Assembly (NCBI GenBank): GCA_965644295.1
Contig: CBFFRP010000138.1
Span: 124,001 to 188,000, forward strand
Direction of reading: 5' to 3'
DNA length: 64,000 nucleotides
Source of the DNA: Paraphysomonas bandaiensis
Taxonomy: Eukaryota; Chrysophyceae
The notes under the pieces: model-generated
Seen by the model: only the letters and a program-made list of their open reading frames with translations
Told to the model about the DNA's origin: nothing
Database searches by the model: none
Program-made: the position numbers and the translations under genes
Shown here: positions 39,801 through 51,024 of the stretch, piece after piece
How positions within the stretch are numbered: position 1 is the first letter of the stretch
How the letters are laid out: the number at the start of each line of letters is the position of its first letter

Positions 39801-40408
39801 AATAAGCATGGAAAATGCAGCTTAGATCATCCGATGACTGTGCATACTATAACTTCGGCTCCGAAGAGATGCCCACAATGCACACTTATTTGGCCATGCA
39901 ATCACTGCTCCTTTACTTATAGTAGAAGAGAACTTGAAGATGGAATCGCGTACGTTACCAAGAGACTGGCTCTCTTGGACCAGATAGCAGTAGAAGCACC
40001 ACCATTGGCTCTCACCGCACATTTGGTATGTATTTTTATTTTCTGATATATTTCTTATGTGCTACATTGATTGCGATACCATACACTGCTATTTTCATCT
40101 GACTGGTGTATTGAACCCTGGATAATATAACTCCTTCCCAGATCGAAGGATTTCCGAATTTCAAAGAGGATCTGCTCAAACTCAAAGCTGAAATTACTTT
40201 AGAGAAAATTAAAATGAAGTCTAGTGTCGAGAACTGGCTGGCGACCTCACTTTGTACAGAAGGGGAAGAATACATTACAAAACTCAGAGTATTGCAGGGG
40301 ACTTTTAAAAATGTTTTTGAAAGCCCACTGTTGGATCCTCCGGATCAGATGCGTTCCAAGGGTTTGCTCGATGAGGTTGAAGATGATAATATCATCACGG
40401 AGTGGTGA
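36868..40408 (+). CDS. Clamp-loader (RFC)-like AAA+ protein with C-terminal zinc fingers
   Basis: Eight exons: 36868-37077, 38347-38526, 38716-38886, 38948-39062, 39154-39236, 39286-39461, 39605-40025 (or from 39671, also in frame), 40142-40408; about 540 residues. RFC-like features: WLETKFQPRTLKSFVG near residue 50 (compare W.EK..P..L....G), Walker A VYGPPGSGKSALV, Walker B position IIVLDGADN, sensor-1 position YICICRDQNKL, then a lid-like DGLR-type helix (NRHGIRELFTLVPKVDLRMII). The Walker B acidic pair reads DG instead of DE, so ATP hydrolysis may be impaired. The C-terminus differs from RFC collars: C..C, then CQEFVSTGHCSIFNKHGKC...H (CCCH-like) and CPQC...CNHC. It may act in DNA replication or repair, or couple to RNA; the exact role is unknown. 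Intron 1 holds a minisatellite. Confidence 0.72.
37078..38140. repeat. 58-bp minisatellite in intron 1 of the RFC-like gene, bearing donor-site copies
   Basis: A unit beginning GTACGTATATATATATGAG and ending GAGCCTATGAG repeats every 58 bp, about 12 times almost perfectly from 37078, then degenerates to ~38140. The first unit starts exactly at the 5' splice site (AACGAG|GTACGTAT), and each later unit repeats GAG|GTACGTAT. It expands intron 1 to 1269 bp, against 60-190 bp for the other introns of the gene. Confidence 0.9.
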
Positions 40409-40599
40409 TATTTGAGCCCATACCTTCTCATGAATATATGTATGTATGAATGTTAGTAGCACTATCTTTTGTTATTAAACACACTACACGTTTAGTGTAT
40501 ATAAGGAAATATATTAGACGTTGGCTCCTCTCGGAATACAACATCAATATTTAGCTGTGATGTGATGTCAGTTATCGATATTTCTTTTAGTCGTAGTCA

Positions 40600-41900
40600 C
40601 AGGCTTGCGTAAAAATGAATTGGCAGTTAATTGGTGAGAGGTATCAAACAATAATAATTGCAATTAATTGCCTTCAATAAAGTGCTTTTCAATTACCTTT
40701 ATGAACTAAAATCTCATTCCAAAGAATAAACATTAGACTTACTAGGATGGGTAAAGTTTAATATCTGAACGATAAGCTCACAGAGTAATTAATTATAGAA
40801 ATAATTATCAACATGTCACATAATTAATTGTCGATGTTCTCTAAAATACCAAACAATATTATCATATCTTAGGTAGCCACACTCTTAAACAGCAAAAATA
40901 TACATACATTTTGATTTCACTACTATTATACCTATTCTATCAATATTATTTCATGTAATACTGTTATCCACACCTGTACTCTTCAAGTAACGGTGAAAAT
41001 TCAAATACCTCAGCAGCTTATTAGCAGTGAATGTCTTAACAGAGTCGGACTGGCACCATTTCGTGGTATTCTGGGTTCTGGAAGATAAGTACCAGAGATA
41101 TTTCTACGGGAAACTAACGTGAGTCGCATATATAGTCAGCAGATATTATTTTGCCCGCTCATAGCCTAATGCTTGTGTCACTTGTGTAGACGTTTCTGGG
41201 CCTTGACGGGAATGGGCCCAACTCAAGGGCATCCGGGGTATTGGGCTGCCTGCTGAAGTCAAGCATCCGGGTTAGTTCACCTTAAGGACAGAGAACGAAT
41301 GTGGTTGCACCTTGGTGCTTGCGGTGATGCACAAGCGCCAATAGTAGGATATCAGATTTAAGCACTAGTTAAAGTTGATGTGATGACCAAACCTGGTGAA
41401 ACGGCCTAAACCTGGTAAAATTTTAAAAATGTCGATTTCAGTTGTGTTTTTTTATGTGTTTTGCAATAAAAGTGATGTAGTAGGTGTAGGTGTAAAGAGA
41501 GCATGTTTTTCGAGACATTTAATAAATTTCATATTAGTTACAGGTCCAAAAAGTGAGAATGTAACGCTTAATGTAACGGTTACACATATATATAGAATAT
41601 TATATGCATACTATAGTACTATATATATATATAATATATATTACAAAGTGCTATGTATACTTACAAGCGATAATCAACTGAACTTCTGGTATGTTAAGTT
41701 GTTCAAACTCTTAATCATTCACTACAGGGGACTAAAAGACGTCTACACAAGTGACACTAATTACTGCCCCTTGTATTACACACAAGATTTTGGCTATGAG
41801 TGAGCAGAAATATTCTGATGACTGCAACTGAGGCTCACGTTGTTCTTATCCCCCATCACACCATGAAATGGTGCAAGTCCGACTTTATTGAAGGAAACAT
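40600..41900. mobile_element. Dispersed repeat with inverted ends (foldback or MITE-like)
   Basis: 41040-41380 resembles 13405-13765 (AAACTAACGTGAG, ATATATAGT.AGCAGATATT, GGGCCTTGAC, ATGGGCCCA.CTCAAG, AAGCACTAGTTAA), and the tail motif recurs near 58735-58830. In addition AGAGTCGGACTGGCACCATTT (from 41041) has an inverted partner at about 41860-41890 (CCATGAAATGGTGCAAGTCCG). A ~410-bp open frame within (41396-41803) has no recognisable domain. It is probably a non-autonomous element; its true ends were not determined. Confidence 0.5.
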
Positions 41901-42780
41901 CTTTTAGGAAAACAGCTTTAAAATACTTACAAACAGCAAAAAGCCTAATACAAAGATGCTAATTTTCACGGAGAAACATCAATGTTTCAAAAGGTATCTA
42001 GGTGTTTTTGCTTGCGAAATGCAGTCATAATAATCTTAGCACACTGCCAAACAATCTTTCACAAAAATTTGTAGATATATATAGCAATAATATAATATAT
42101 ATATACATATATATTATGTGTATATATATAGGTAGCTTGTTGATGCATGCTTCTTTCTGCGTTCGGTTCTCTTTAAGTAATAAACGAATCATGGTATCGG
42201 CTTCTTCTCACCATCCACTTTCATCATCGAAATCACCTGTGCTTTTTCAGCGTCATACAGTTCTTCTTTTCTCTACCACGTTGAGTCTTGACTACTCGAA
42301 ATATGTACTTTGAACAATGTCTGCGTCTGCACTCAAGTGGTACTGACGAATTTCACCCAGACATCATCCAGATCAAGCTGTTCTTATCAATATGGTCGCA
42401 AAAGTTTACAACGTAGAACCTTTATAAATGAGGAGGCCAAAGCACCCCTATCCTGGCATGATCTTGGGATTTAATCAACATCAGAATCACACCCATGCAA
42501 GGAGCAGACAGTTATGTATACCTCTGGTCCATATCGTGCAGTGAACTCCATTGATGTGCAATAAACGACTAATCCAAATGTTCTCGGTAACATTTTCTTT
42601 ATGATAATAGCGACCTCTTCGTCAATCTCCCTCATTTCATTGAGATTGTACCGGGTTCTGAATATATTTCCAAGTTAGAGGAAAAAGAAAGTCTGATTAT
42701 TACTTGTTGGCTCTTTACTAGTCTGATAGAATGAAGCTAATTTTTACCAGAGTATTGGTGCACGAATGACAATAATATTA
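41901..42780. other. Intergenic region, no gene seen
   Basis: AT-rich DNA with TATA dinucleotide runs (42070-42130). No coding exon or RNA gene recognised. Confidence 0.4.
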
Positions 42781-43380
42781 GAGATGATGTTAATCTACAT
42801 CTACATCTACAAATAATTCTTTATTTCAGTGCTACTGTAGGTAACGAGCGAGATCACCCTAGCTATTAGCGCCCCGGAACTACTTGTGCATTGCTGCAAG
42901 CACCATGATGGTGCAACTGTTCCGGCTAATGCGCTTAGTCAGGGGGGCGACCTGTAGCTAACAGCTCTGTTGTGTTAGAGGTTGGGACTATGTGCGGCGA
43001 GGTCATGAGGCGAGACGGAATTGTGTTGTCAGGAGGAGAGGAGAGCGCTGTAGGTACTAGGGACCGTGTGAGGAATATGAGGAGTGTCTGTCTTTTGTGT
43101 GTGGTGGGAGTTCGTGGGGGTGGTGGCTTGGCTCGAGGACTTTGGGGGTGGAGGGGACCTGGAGGAGGTTAAGTATTGGCGGGTTGAGTGTGGTGGGCCT
43201 ATGATCATGTATGTTGGCTTGGTTCGGTAGTGTGCGTTGTCGTCTGTGTGCTGGGAGTAATGGCTTGGATATGCCGCCATCCTCTGTCCTTGAGCATTCC
43301 AAGTTGGAGGTAGATCATCTATAACCATACTACGACATATAGTTGTCTCAATAAAGGATACACAACTTTTATACACTATA
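42781..43380 (-). mobile_element. GC-rich block, possible 3' end of a non-LTR retroelement
   Basis: A sharply GC-richer segment sits in AT-rich flanks. On the minus strand it ends with AATAAAGAATTATTTGTAGA and then GTAGAT repeats (42791-42830), like the poly(A) signal and short tandem tail of some LINE families. Upstream (42870-42945) is a structured stretch with the palindrome GCACCATGATGGTGC and pairing GGAAC/GTTCC arms. A 115-codon Pro/Ser/Thr-rich minus-strand frame (43029-43376) has no reverse-transcriptase motif. The identification is tentative. Confidence 0.3.
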
Positions 43381-43883
43381 TATGATTATTTCAGAGCTTA
43401 TACTGTGTGTATCACGACGATCGTTATGGAGGTTGTCAGTTTGATTGATCTGTGCCAACGACCTTTAATAGGTTAAAGTGCATCCTAAGACTTCTATTGT
43501 GCTACAATTATGATTAATAATGATTAAGTGACTGTGCGCAGTTTCAAGTTCTTCTAAGCTAACAGAGAGAGGATTTGCAGCTATGAGCAGTAGCTTTAGA
43601 GCTAAGAATGTTACCTATATAATTAAGCCAGCCAATGAATTTCAACTGGCAACATTGAATAATTATTGCCTTCATCATTTTTTAAACCAATTAAATTAAT
43701 ATAAAACAATGAAAATGAAATTAATATTTTATTACATTTTTACTATGTAGATAACTGTAGATATGTGCTGAATAAGAAACTGAAGCAGGGAGCGACATGC
43801 AGGATGCTCCCATCTAGAGAGAAAAACTGGTACATTTATAGTACTGCAATTATTTATCATAGTTACATAATGTTTCTATCTCT
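43381..43883. other. Intergenic region downstream of RRP46
   Basis: AT-rich; no gene seen. 43620-43680 contains the CAATT/AATTGC-rich motif (GGCAACATTGAATAATTATTGCC) that recurs in other intergenic regions of the window. Confidence 0.4.
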
Positions 43884-44720
43884 CTACTTCATCAACACTT
43901 GCGATATTAGCTCACGTATCAGACCCCTCACAGTGATACTTGCATTCTCACAGTTTGTCATAGCCATTTGTAACTGATCCAAAGTAAAAATTCCAACCGA
44001 TTTAGATTGCGCAACGGACAATGACAACTCATCTTGGCCGCAAGGTGTACTCTTGGTGTTTATATATGTAAACGAGAATACGGCTTGGGACGACACTTCT
44101 TCTTCGCTGCAAGGATCCAGTAAAAAGTGGTGATCTGTTTTGCTCATAGCGCAACTCACAGAAACCTATAAACAGCTTCACAACTATACCAGTACATATA
44201 ACTTACTTCAATATACAAACATATACATATAGTGTATATCCACAAAAAAGAGCTATACAATATATACATACTCGAAACTACGTACCGGTAATTGTACCAT
44301 CGCTATTCCACTGTGCATCAATGCAAGAGAACATGCATTAATGCAAGCACTGACAACACACCCATCGTCCCGTATGACACATATTCTAATAACCACTAGT
44401 TTTCTTGGATATGCAGCTAATTTAATAGTAGCTGCAAATAAACTATGAAGAGTCTCACTTACATGTTTCTCCATTTGTATACGTTGATCACCACTTATTA
44501 ATCCGGAAGAACATGTTCTATAATCAATTTCTAATGATGCTTTATCATATTTCTCATGTCTTGTATATTTAGGAGGGGAAGGACCGTATATACTGACGAT
44601 TACACACGTTTTCCCATGATCGAGCTTCACACTCCCATCAGCCTCTGGTGATACATGAAATTCAGCTGTAAGAGGACGATGTGTATGAGATTGACGTAAA
44701 TCAGGACGAGGAGGATTCAT
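43884..44720 (-). CDS. RRP46: Exosome complex component RRP46 (EXOSC5-like), RNase PH fold
   Basis: Two exons, 44720-44286 and 44165-43884, give 238 residues, the usual RRP46 length. The sequence follows the RNase PH fold of the exosome ring: ADGSVKLDHGKTCVIVSIYGPSPPKYTRHEKYDKASLEIDY, then ACINACSLALMHSGIAMVQLPVSVSC continuing across the intron, and DP.SEEE near the C-terminus. The phosphorolytic active-site residues of bacterial RNase PH are not evident, as expected for eukaryotic ring subunits. It acts as a structural subunit of the nuclear and cytoplasmic RNA exosome. Its start faces the RNASEK-like gene. Confidence 0.85.
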
Positions 44721-45063
44721 ATGATCAATATGAATGAGTATATAGAGTTTAATCTTCTAGTATATTGTGTGGGGATGTGTATATATATCTCGTTAATGTA
44801 CAGGCTTCTTACCACCACTATTTCTTAGTATTTTTGATATCTATAAATTAGGATTTTTATATTTTATATAGAAATTCCATACTTTTTCATACAATGAATT
44901 TTTAGAAATATATGATTTTATGTCACCTGTGTGTTGAAAATATCGGTTTTGAGATTTACTCTGTTGTTAAGTTGGTGGAGATATAAACACTGAAAAAATG
45001 ATGACTCTTCAAGATCCCTCGTGTTTGTTTTTTTGGATGCTTAAACATGTTTTTTTTAGAAGT

Positions 45064-45240
45064 GGATATGTATGTATATGTCTGTATGCAGGTATGTATG
45101 CAGGATGCAGGTATGTATGTATGTATGTGCTGCTTGTACAGTATGTATATATATATATGTACGTATAAGTGTCTATAGTCTATATATGTATGCAGATGTA
45201 TGTATGTGTATGTATGTATGTGTATGTATGTATGGTGCTA
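45064..45240. repeat. ATGT-rich degenerate microsatellite
   Basis: Interrupted ATGT/GTATGCAG repeats lie in the 672-bp divergent region between RRP46 (minus) and the RNASEK-like gene (plus), matching the pure arrays in other divergent regions. A second ACAT/ACAC-type tract (45430-45560) lies in the first intron of the RNASEK-like gene. Confidence 0.8.
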
Positions 45241-45392
45241 TAGCATGTGTATGGCACATAACACCAACACACACACACACATACATATATATAGAGAGAG
45301 AGATCACATTGGTGCTAACCTAAACCTCGTGTGGCTAGCCAATCCATCCATATAACACCTTTACTATCTTATCTTATCACTAGATTGCAATC

Positions 45393-46035
45393 ATGTGTTG
45401 CAGTGCCATTACATGTAAGTGTCACCTACACACACATACATACATACATACATACATACATACACACACAGTCATATACACATACACATACATACACAGT
45501 CATACTCACGTACACATACATACACACACATACATACACAGTCATATACACACATACATACATAATTTAACTAACTTTTATATATAGTTGCAAAGTGTTG
45601 CACATTTTACTCCATCTCCGGCATCATATTTCTGGTAACCTCCTCACTCATCCTCATCTACTCACACTCATATATGTATATCTATGTAGTTTATTATCGG
45701 GATATTGCTGGACTCGCAGGGTGTGTATATTCAAGGGGTAGATGATGCTGACAAGGGCTCGGAGAACTGTTACATTGGCGGTATGTGTGTGTATTACTGA
45801 TGTGATGTTTAGATAGGGATACATGAGTAGAGGATCTTGTTTGGTGTTATATACACACATGTCTCTTAAATCACTGTACTGTGCTGATATATGCATTGCA
45901 GCTGTATTATATATAGTGTCTCTTGTTATCTCGGTTGGGTACTGGATCTACTACGAACATACACAGTCAAGAACAATTGCTACCGGTAAAAGAGGAGGGT
46001 TTGATAGCAAGGAGTACGGCTCTTTCCAGACATAA
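45393..46035 (+). CDS. RNASEK-like small double-span membrane protein
   Basis: Four exons, 45393-45414, 45588-45634, 45690-45780 and 45902-46035, give 97 residues. The start MCCSAITFAKCC is followed by a hydrophobic segment (FYSISGIIFLFIIGILL), a short polar loop with DDADKG..NCYIG, and a second hydrophobic segment (AVLYIVSLVISVGYWIYY), then a basic tail. This matches the ribonuclease kappa family in size, Cys-rich start, two membrane spans and the NC.IGA.LY motif before span 2. Family knowledge: RNASEK associates with the V-ATPase and is needed for endocytosis; its RNase activity is debated. The 22-bp first coding exon makes the start less certain. Confidence 0.65.
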
Positions 46036-48274
46036 TCGCATTCCAGTTCCCGCGGCCTCACCATATACAAAGGCACATGCTTCCAGTCTTTATGTTTACG
46101 TGAAGTGGCTATGCATGATGTATTGTGAATGTTGCTACATGCCGCATTATTTGGAGGTGTTTCTTTTGTCGAATGCACTTCGTTATATTAATTACTAACC
46201 AGATACTAAATAGCATACCGTCTAGTACATCTTTCGATTGCATCATCACCTTCATCTTATTGTAACAAGCTCACTGATTCCAAGAACTGTGTCCAAGATT
46301 GTGCAGTTTACGAGTTGTGCAGTGGTATCGCCAGGGAATCGCATTTTACTGAATAATTAAAGAATGTTAGCTAAATTAAATCATAGAGATAGGGAAAAAT
46401 AACTCCAATGATGGCTATTCGATAAAAGTGGAGAAGCAAACTTCAATGGTTTAAAGTATTATCTACAACTTGGCACTAGCAATTAACTGGCAATTCCATT
46501 AATTGGTTTAAGAGGAGTGGCAATTGTTATTGAATATCTCATCAATTATTTGCCGATTAATTGTTACGCAAGGCTGAGAACAAGTCACTAGATACGCATG
46601 ATCCAGAAATTGAAAGTGTAGTAAGATTGAACATAAAGTATAGCCATTAAATATAAAGTCCAAGAGTGGAATTAAATAACTTTTATGGCTGTTCTTTTCG
46701 TGAATTCATTTATACTGTATCTCATCCTAACTATGTCGTCATCGCTGTGTTTATACTTTTACCTCCACCATAAGCAAGTGGACAACACTTTATACATAAA
46801 TACAGTGAATGCAGATATAAGCTCAATAATAGTAAGAAGAATGTTGTGATTATTAGAATATAAAGTGATGAGCACAGTATTGGAGAAAAGTGAATACTAA
46901 TGCAGAACATAACTATCACACACAACGGAATAGTTAGAGGTATAACTGACAATGACGATCATTATGATAACGATCAAGTATCTTCAACAGATACGATCTT
47001 TTCACATATACTATCTTATATAAAGGTGATTCCTAATAATAATTTCAATTTTTATAAATTGCAATTAAATTGGCTGGCTTAATTATATGTAGCATACTGA
47101 TCATAGGCACTATGCATACTTTTGACTAAAACTAACACAGGAATTATTGAACTACTGTTGCAGTAGTTAAATATAATCACAACAACATTAAAGTAGAATT
47201 GTCTAAGTGCTATATAGTTAAGTTAATGTTATGTCGTTTTTACTTATTTGAAATCTTTACAGGTTGTAGTTTTTGATGCAAATATATATTAATACATTCT
47301 GGTATGATTCATTCGATGTTCACTCTTTTCAGAACGCTTGAAATAGAAACACTGTATGCATTGAAACCTGAAGAGTTGAAATTGTTGTAGATTAGGTTAG
47401 TATAAGAATAGTAGAAGAAAATAAAACCAAATATTGGATTAATTCAATAACACAAGTTTTAGTGAAATCAAAAATATTTGACCGTAATATTTCTGTAAAT
47501 TATATCATATAAACTATTATACATATATGCTTTTTATGACTCTGTGTATTATTAATATTAACATGATATTAATATTATAAACCTAAGAAATAACAAACAT
47601 GCTACTGTTAATTTTAGTTGTAATACTCAACCGTAGTTAGTGCTGCATAACAATTTATTGGTTTAACTTAATTTTCAATTAGTGGCAGTGCAAATAATGT
47701 TAAGTTTGTGTAGTACTAGGTAACAGGTCACAGCAAATAGAGCATCCACTAAACTGATTACTTTTACACGTTTACTAACAGCAACATTATTATACCAACT
47801 ACTGCTGCCATGACGCAACTCAGTAGCTTAGAAACCGATAGTAAACGTTATAATAGAAAACTGACACGAAACTCGATATCCTAAATTGTAATGACGAAAC
47901 ATGTGAAGGTGCACTCTAGGCTATCAATGTTATGAGGCGATGGTTCAATATAACGGATGCACAAAGAGTGGTACCTGAAAACTATGAAACGCCGCGTGGA
48001 ATGGGATGAGGAAGTGACTAACCAAACTCACCGATGATAAAATATAGATATATACTGCTAATACATACTGATGGGATCATGAAACAAACATCCATTGCGA
48101 TAGGGCCATCACACTGGAACGACACTGACTGACAGCTGTACGTCATAGCCTATATGTGATTTTATATTCTGCACGTTGTTGCTAAGTTGGCAATCTGCAT
48201 GACTACATGAACACGTGTATGGACGCATACTGAACAATTATAAAAAGCGTTTTTTCTGGAACGTCGTGATAAGA
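46036..48274. other. Long AT-rich intergenic region
   Basis: No gene recognised in 2.2 kb. 46470-46575 contains GGCAATTCCATTAATTGG and GCCGATTAATTG, related to the CAATTAATTGCC-type repeats near 13330, 40665 and 59810. The remainder is low-complexity AT-rich DNA. Confidence 0.45.
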
Positions 48275-49857
48275 TCAACCACGTGGTCTATACGCATCAC
48301 CACTACAAGGAGTAGAATCTTTCGACCCAGTCGAATAAGGACTGGAGTCGTTGACTCCTATTTCCCCGCCAACTTTCGGCGGAGCAGGTGCCTGGGGTTT
48401 ACCCCTAAATTCCATGGCATGAGACACTTCTTTGCCGCCCCCGTAAGAGCTGTGACTAAGGTGTTTTAAACGCAGCTCTTCCGCTTTGAGGTCCTTATGG
48501 TGTAACTTCGACCGGGTTAGGTCTGTCAGAGGTTCCCAACTCTCAGCAAGTGCGCGACCAGCAATATCCGAGTATAATTGGCGTAGCTCAAAATAGTACT
48601 TAGCATACAGAGACGGCTTAACTCCGGTGATAAACTTCATTAGATGCAGAGTTCGATATTCCATGCGCCGCAAATCCTAAAAATCCATAAATTAAATATT
48701 CGTAAGTATGAATTTCCAATTCCATACACATAAAAGGCATGTGACCTTAAACAATATATATATACAGTATCTACATGTCACGACTACAAATGTATATAAT
48801 GTACATGCATTTACAAATATACATCGAAGCAAAACGCATAGTAGACACCAGGCGGCATAAGTACCTTTAATTCAAGTGTTGGTAACAACATAATAAACCC
48901 TGAAGATCTTAAAGGTTTATCGTCCCACACTTTTTGGGCCAACATGATAGTTACCAGCCAAATAGCTCGCCAGTTATGGACAGTAAGGGGCATGTGATTC
49001 ATCGATGTAAGGCGGTTGATATACACAAGGGCCATTATATTGCACTCAGGTGAATACCTAGCTCCCGTGTATAGATATCTCAAGAATCTGTAGAACAGAC
49101 ATGAGCATAAGAACCTCATAACGGTGATAGTAATATCACAGCTGCATCAACGGATCCCATTGGGAGAAGAAACATACCTGAATACCGTGTACAAAAGAGG
49201 CACTCTATTCCCAACGATTCGATGCCTCAGTTCGTCATCGTCCACCTCACGAGACAATATATGTTCAGGGATGACCTCAAAATCCCCACCATTCTCTGGT
49301 GAAAGCGCATCGAAAGAAATATTGAATTCCGGGTACTCCACGTACTCCGGGTCATTCATGTTCTCGTAATCGTCAGATATCTGAGCTTGTATAATAGAAG
49401 CCAGGCTGCAAAAAGAATTAATATCATGAACTTAGGTAGTAATGACAGAGCACAACAAAAGCACAATTACGCACCAGTAAAATATCTGCAACATATTAGG
49501 GTTAATTAATGAACCCTCTGACTCGGTGCCCGAAATTGTATCAGTTAAAAATTGTCGATGAGCATTATATTGTCTTGCAGCATCAGTAGGATTTGGTAGA
49601 CGTGAAAAATATTGATCCTTTAATCTCGTTGGAGCATTCATTATTCTCGCGCTGTTGGATTCCCAGATATCATCAATTCCATCCCCATCTCTACCGGATC
49701 GTTCCGGTACACTAAATTCAGCTTGTTGAAATCTTCGTAAACTTACATCAATTTTTGGTATATCAGGCGATGAATTACTATGATTACAACGTAATTTATA
49801 ATCAGATGAATACATTTCATATTCTGAATATTCTTCTGATTCTGTATTCGGTTCCAT
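48275..49857 (-). CDS. Cyclin-Y-like protein
   Basis: Four exons, 49857-49475, 49405-49178, 49087-48865 and 48676-48275, give about 411 residues. The cyclin box spans exons 3-4: NIMALVYINRL, then MPLTVHNWRAIWLVTIMLAQKVWDD, then MEYRTLHLMKFITG and SLYAKYYFELRQLY. The KVWDD and YAKYYFELR motifs are hallmarks of the CCNY/PHO80-like group that pairs with PFTAIRE/PCTAIRE CDKs (CDK14, CDK16) and works at membranes and in Wnt receptor phosphorylation in animals. N-terminal ~150 residues are acidic and Ser-rich; the C-terminus is low-complexity. No N-terminal Gly for myristoylation is present (MEPNTE), unlike animal cyclin Y. Confidence 0.82.
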
Positions 49858-50658
49858 TTCCTATAAATTAATTATGTATATATTATAAATTATGTATGTA
49901 TATAATCTCATGAAGAGTGTATATAATTATGAATAATTTATATACGAAGTGCCCTTATTGATCCAAATAATCTCTCCTATTATTTGTCATATGCCTGGGG
50001 CTAAGGCGGTATTGCTATCTTGACCTCATCGAGATAGTTAGAGTGATGGAGTTAGGAACCAGTTGTTTATATAAGGGACTAGGGAAATTAATCCTACTAG
50101 AAACGCTAAGGTACAGTCCGGTCAAATATTCAATATAGACAATAATGAATTTTTATAGAATTTAATCTATAGATTTATTCATATTATATAAAAAAATGTA
50201 ATAATTACATTAATAAATTGGACAATTTTACAACATATGTGATGGGGGTATCTTACATCCTGGGTTCGTATGTGTATTTATGGCCGATAGTTCCAACCAC
50301 TAGAAATACTAGTATCCTATATGGGGCGTGTATACTGTAATACAGGATGTATTTTCCTCATCATTGTACCTATAGATCGATATATACGTACATATATATA
50401 TATATTATCGTACCTATACACCTATACCTACGTACATATTAGCCACGTACACATACATGCATGTGCCGTTATAAACATCGACTCACTTAAAACGAATTCA
50501 TTTCATGCAATAATTGAAGCAAGTTTACAATATCCTGCAAAATAAACACTACTGTAAGGTAAGTCTCTTATCCCTTGTATGATCTTTATGTTATTTTTTG
50601 CATTTCATCATCAGAATCGAGCCTATATATTAATACACACTTGACTCTAGAGATATGG
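49858..50658. promoter_or_regulatory. Ancestral divergent upstream region of cyclin-Y-like and HNH genes
   Basis: About 800 bp from the cyclin-Y-like start to ATGG at 50655-50658, which was the original start codon context of the HNH gene before the retrotransposon inserted. It contains ATAC/TATA-rich tracts (50380-50460). No exact promoter element could be named. The HNH gene is now 5.6 kb from this region. Confidence 0.5.
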
Positions 50659-50975
50659 TGTAGGACTATCCACTTACATATAGAATATATACGTGTACAT
50701 GTCCTGTATTATATGATTAGTAGTACAGTACTGTATTGTATACGTGTACCATGTAGTTAGGAATACAAACTGTAGGGAATGTGATTGTTGGGATTAGCAA
50801 TAGCCGTTGATATTGTAGACAGTATTATTAGCCGTTGATATTGTAGACAGTATTATTAGCCGTTGATATTGTAGACAGTATTATTCATGATTCATTATAC
50901 GATAATAATCATTATTTTGTACTTCTGTACTTGGGTATTGCTTTGCACACATACACATATGTATGCAAGCCCACA
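50659..50975 (+). repeat. 5' LTR
   Basis: 317 bp, TG...CA ends. It contains three head-to-tail copies of a 28-bp unit (50802-50885) starting AGCCGTTGATATTGTAGAC, plausible enhancer repeats. It is preceded by ATGG. Confidence 0.93.
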
Positions 50976-51024
50976 GTAATATTACTTAATAAGTAGTACT
51001 CAATCTCTGTGATATAACAATATT

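Noticed and set aside
41396-41803. 135-codon open frame in the repeat region
   Set aside because: Composition follows AT-rich and TATA-repeat DNA, no domain is visible and it lies within a probable non-autonomous element.
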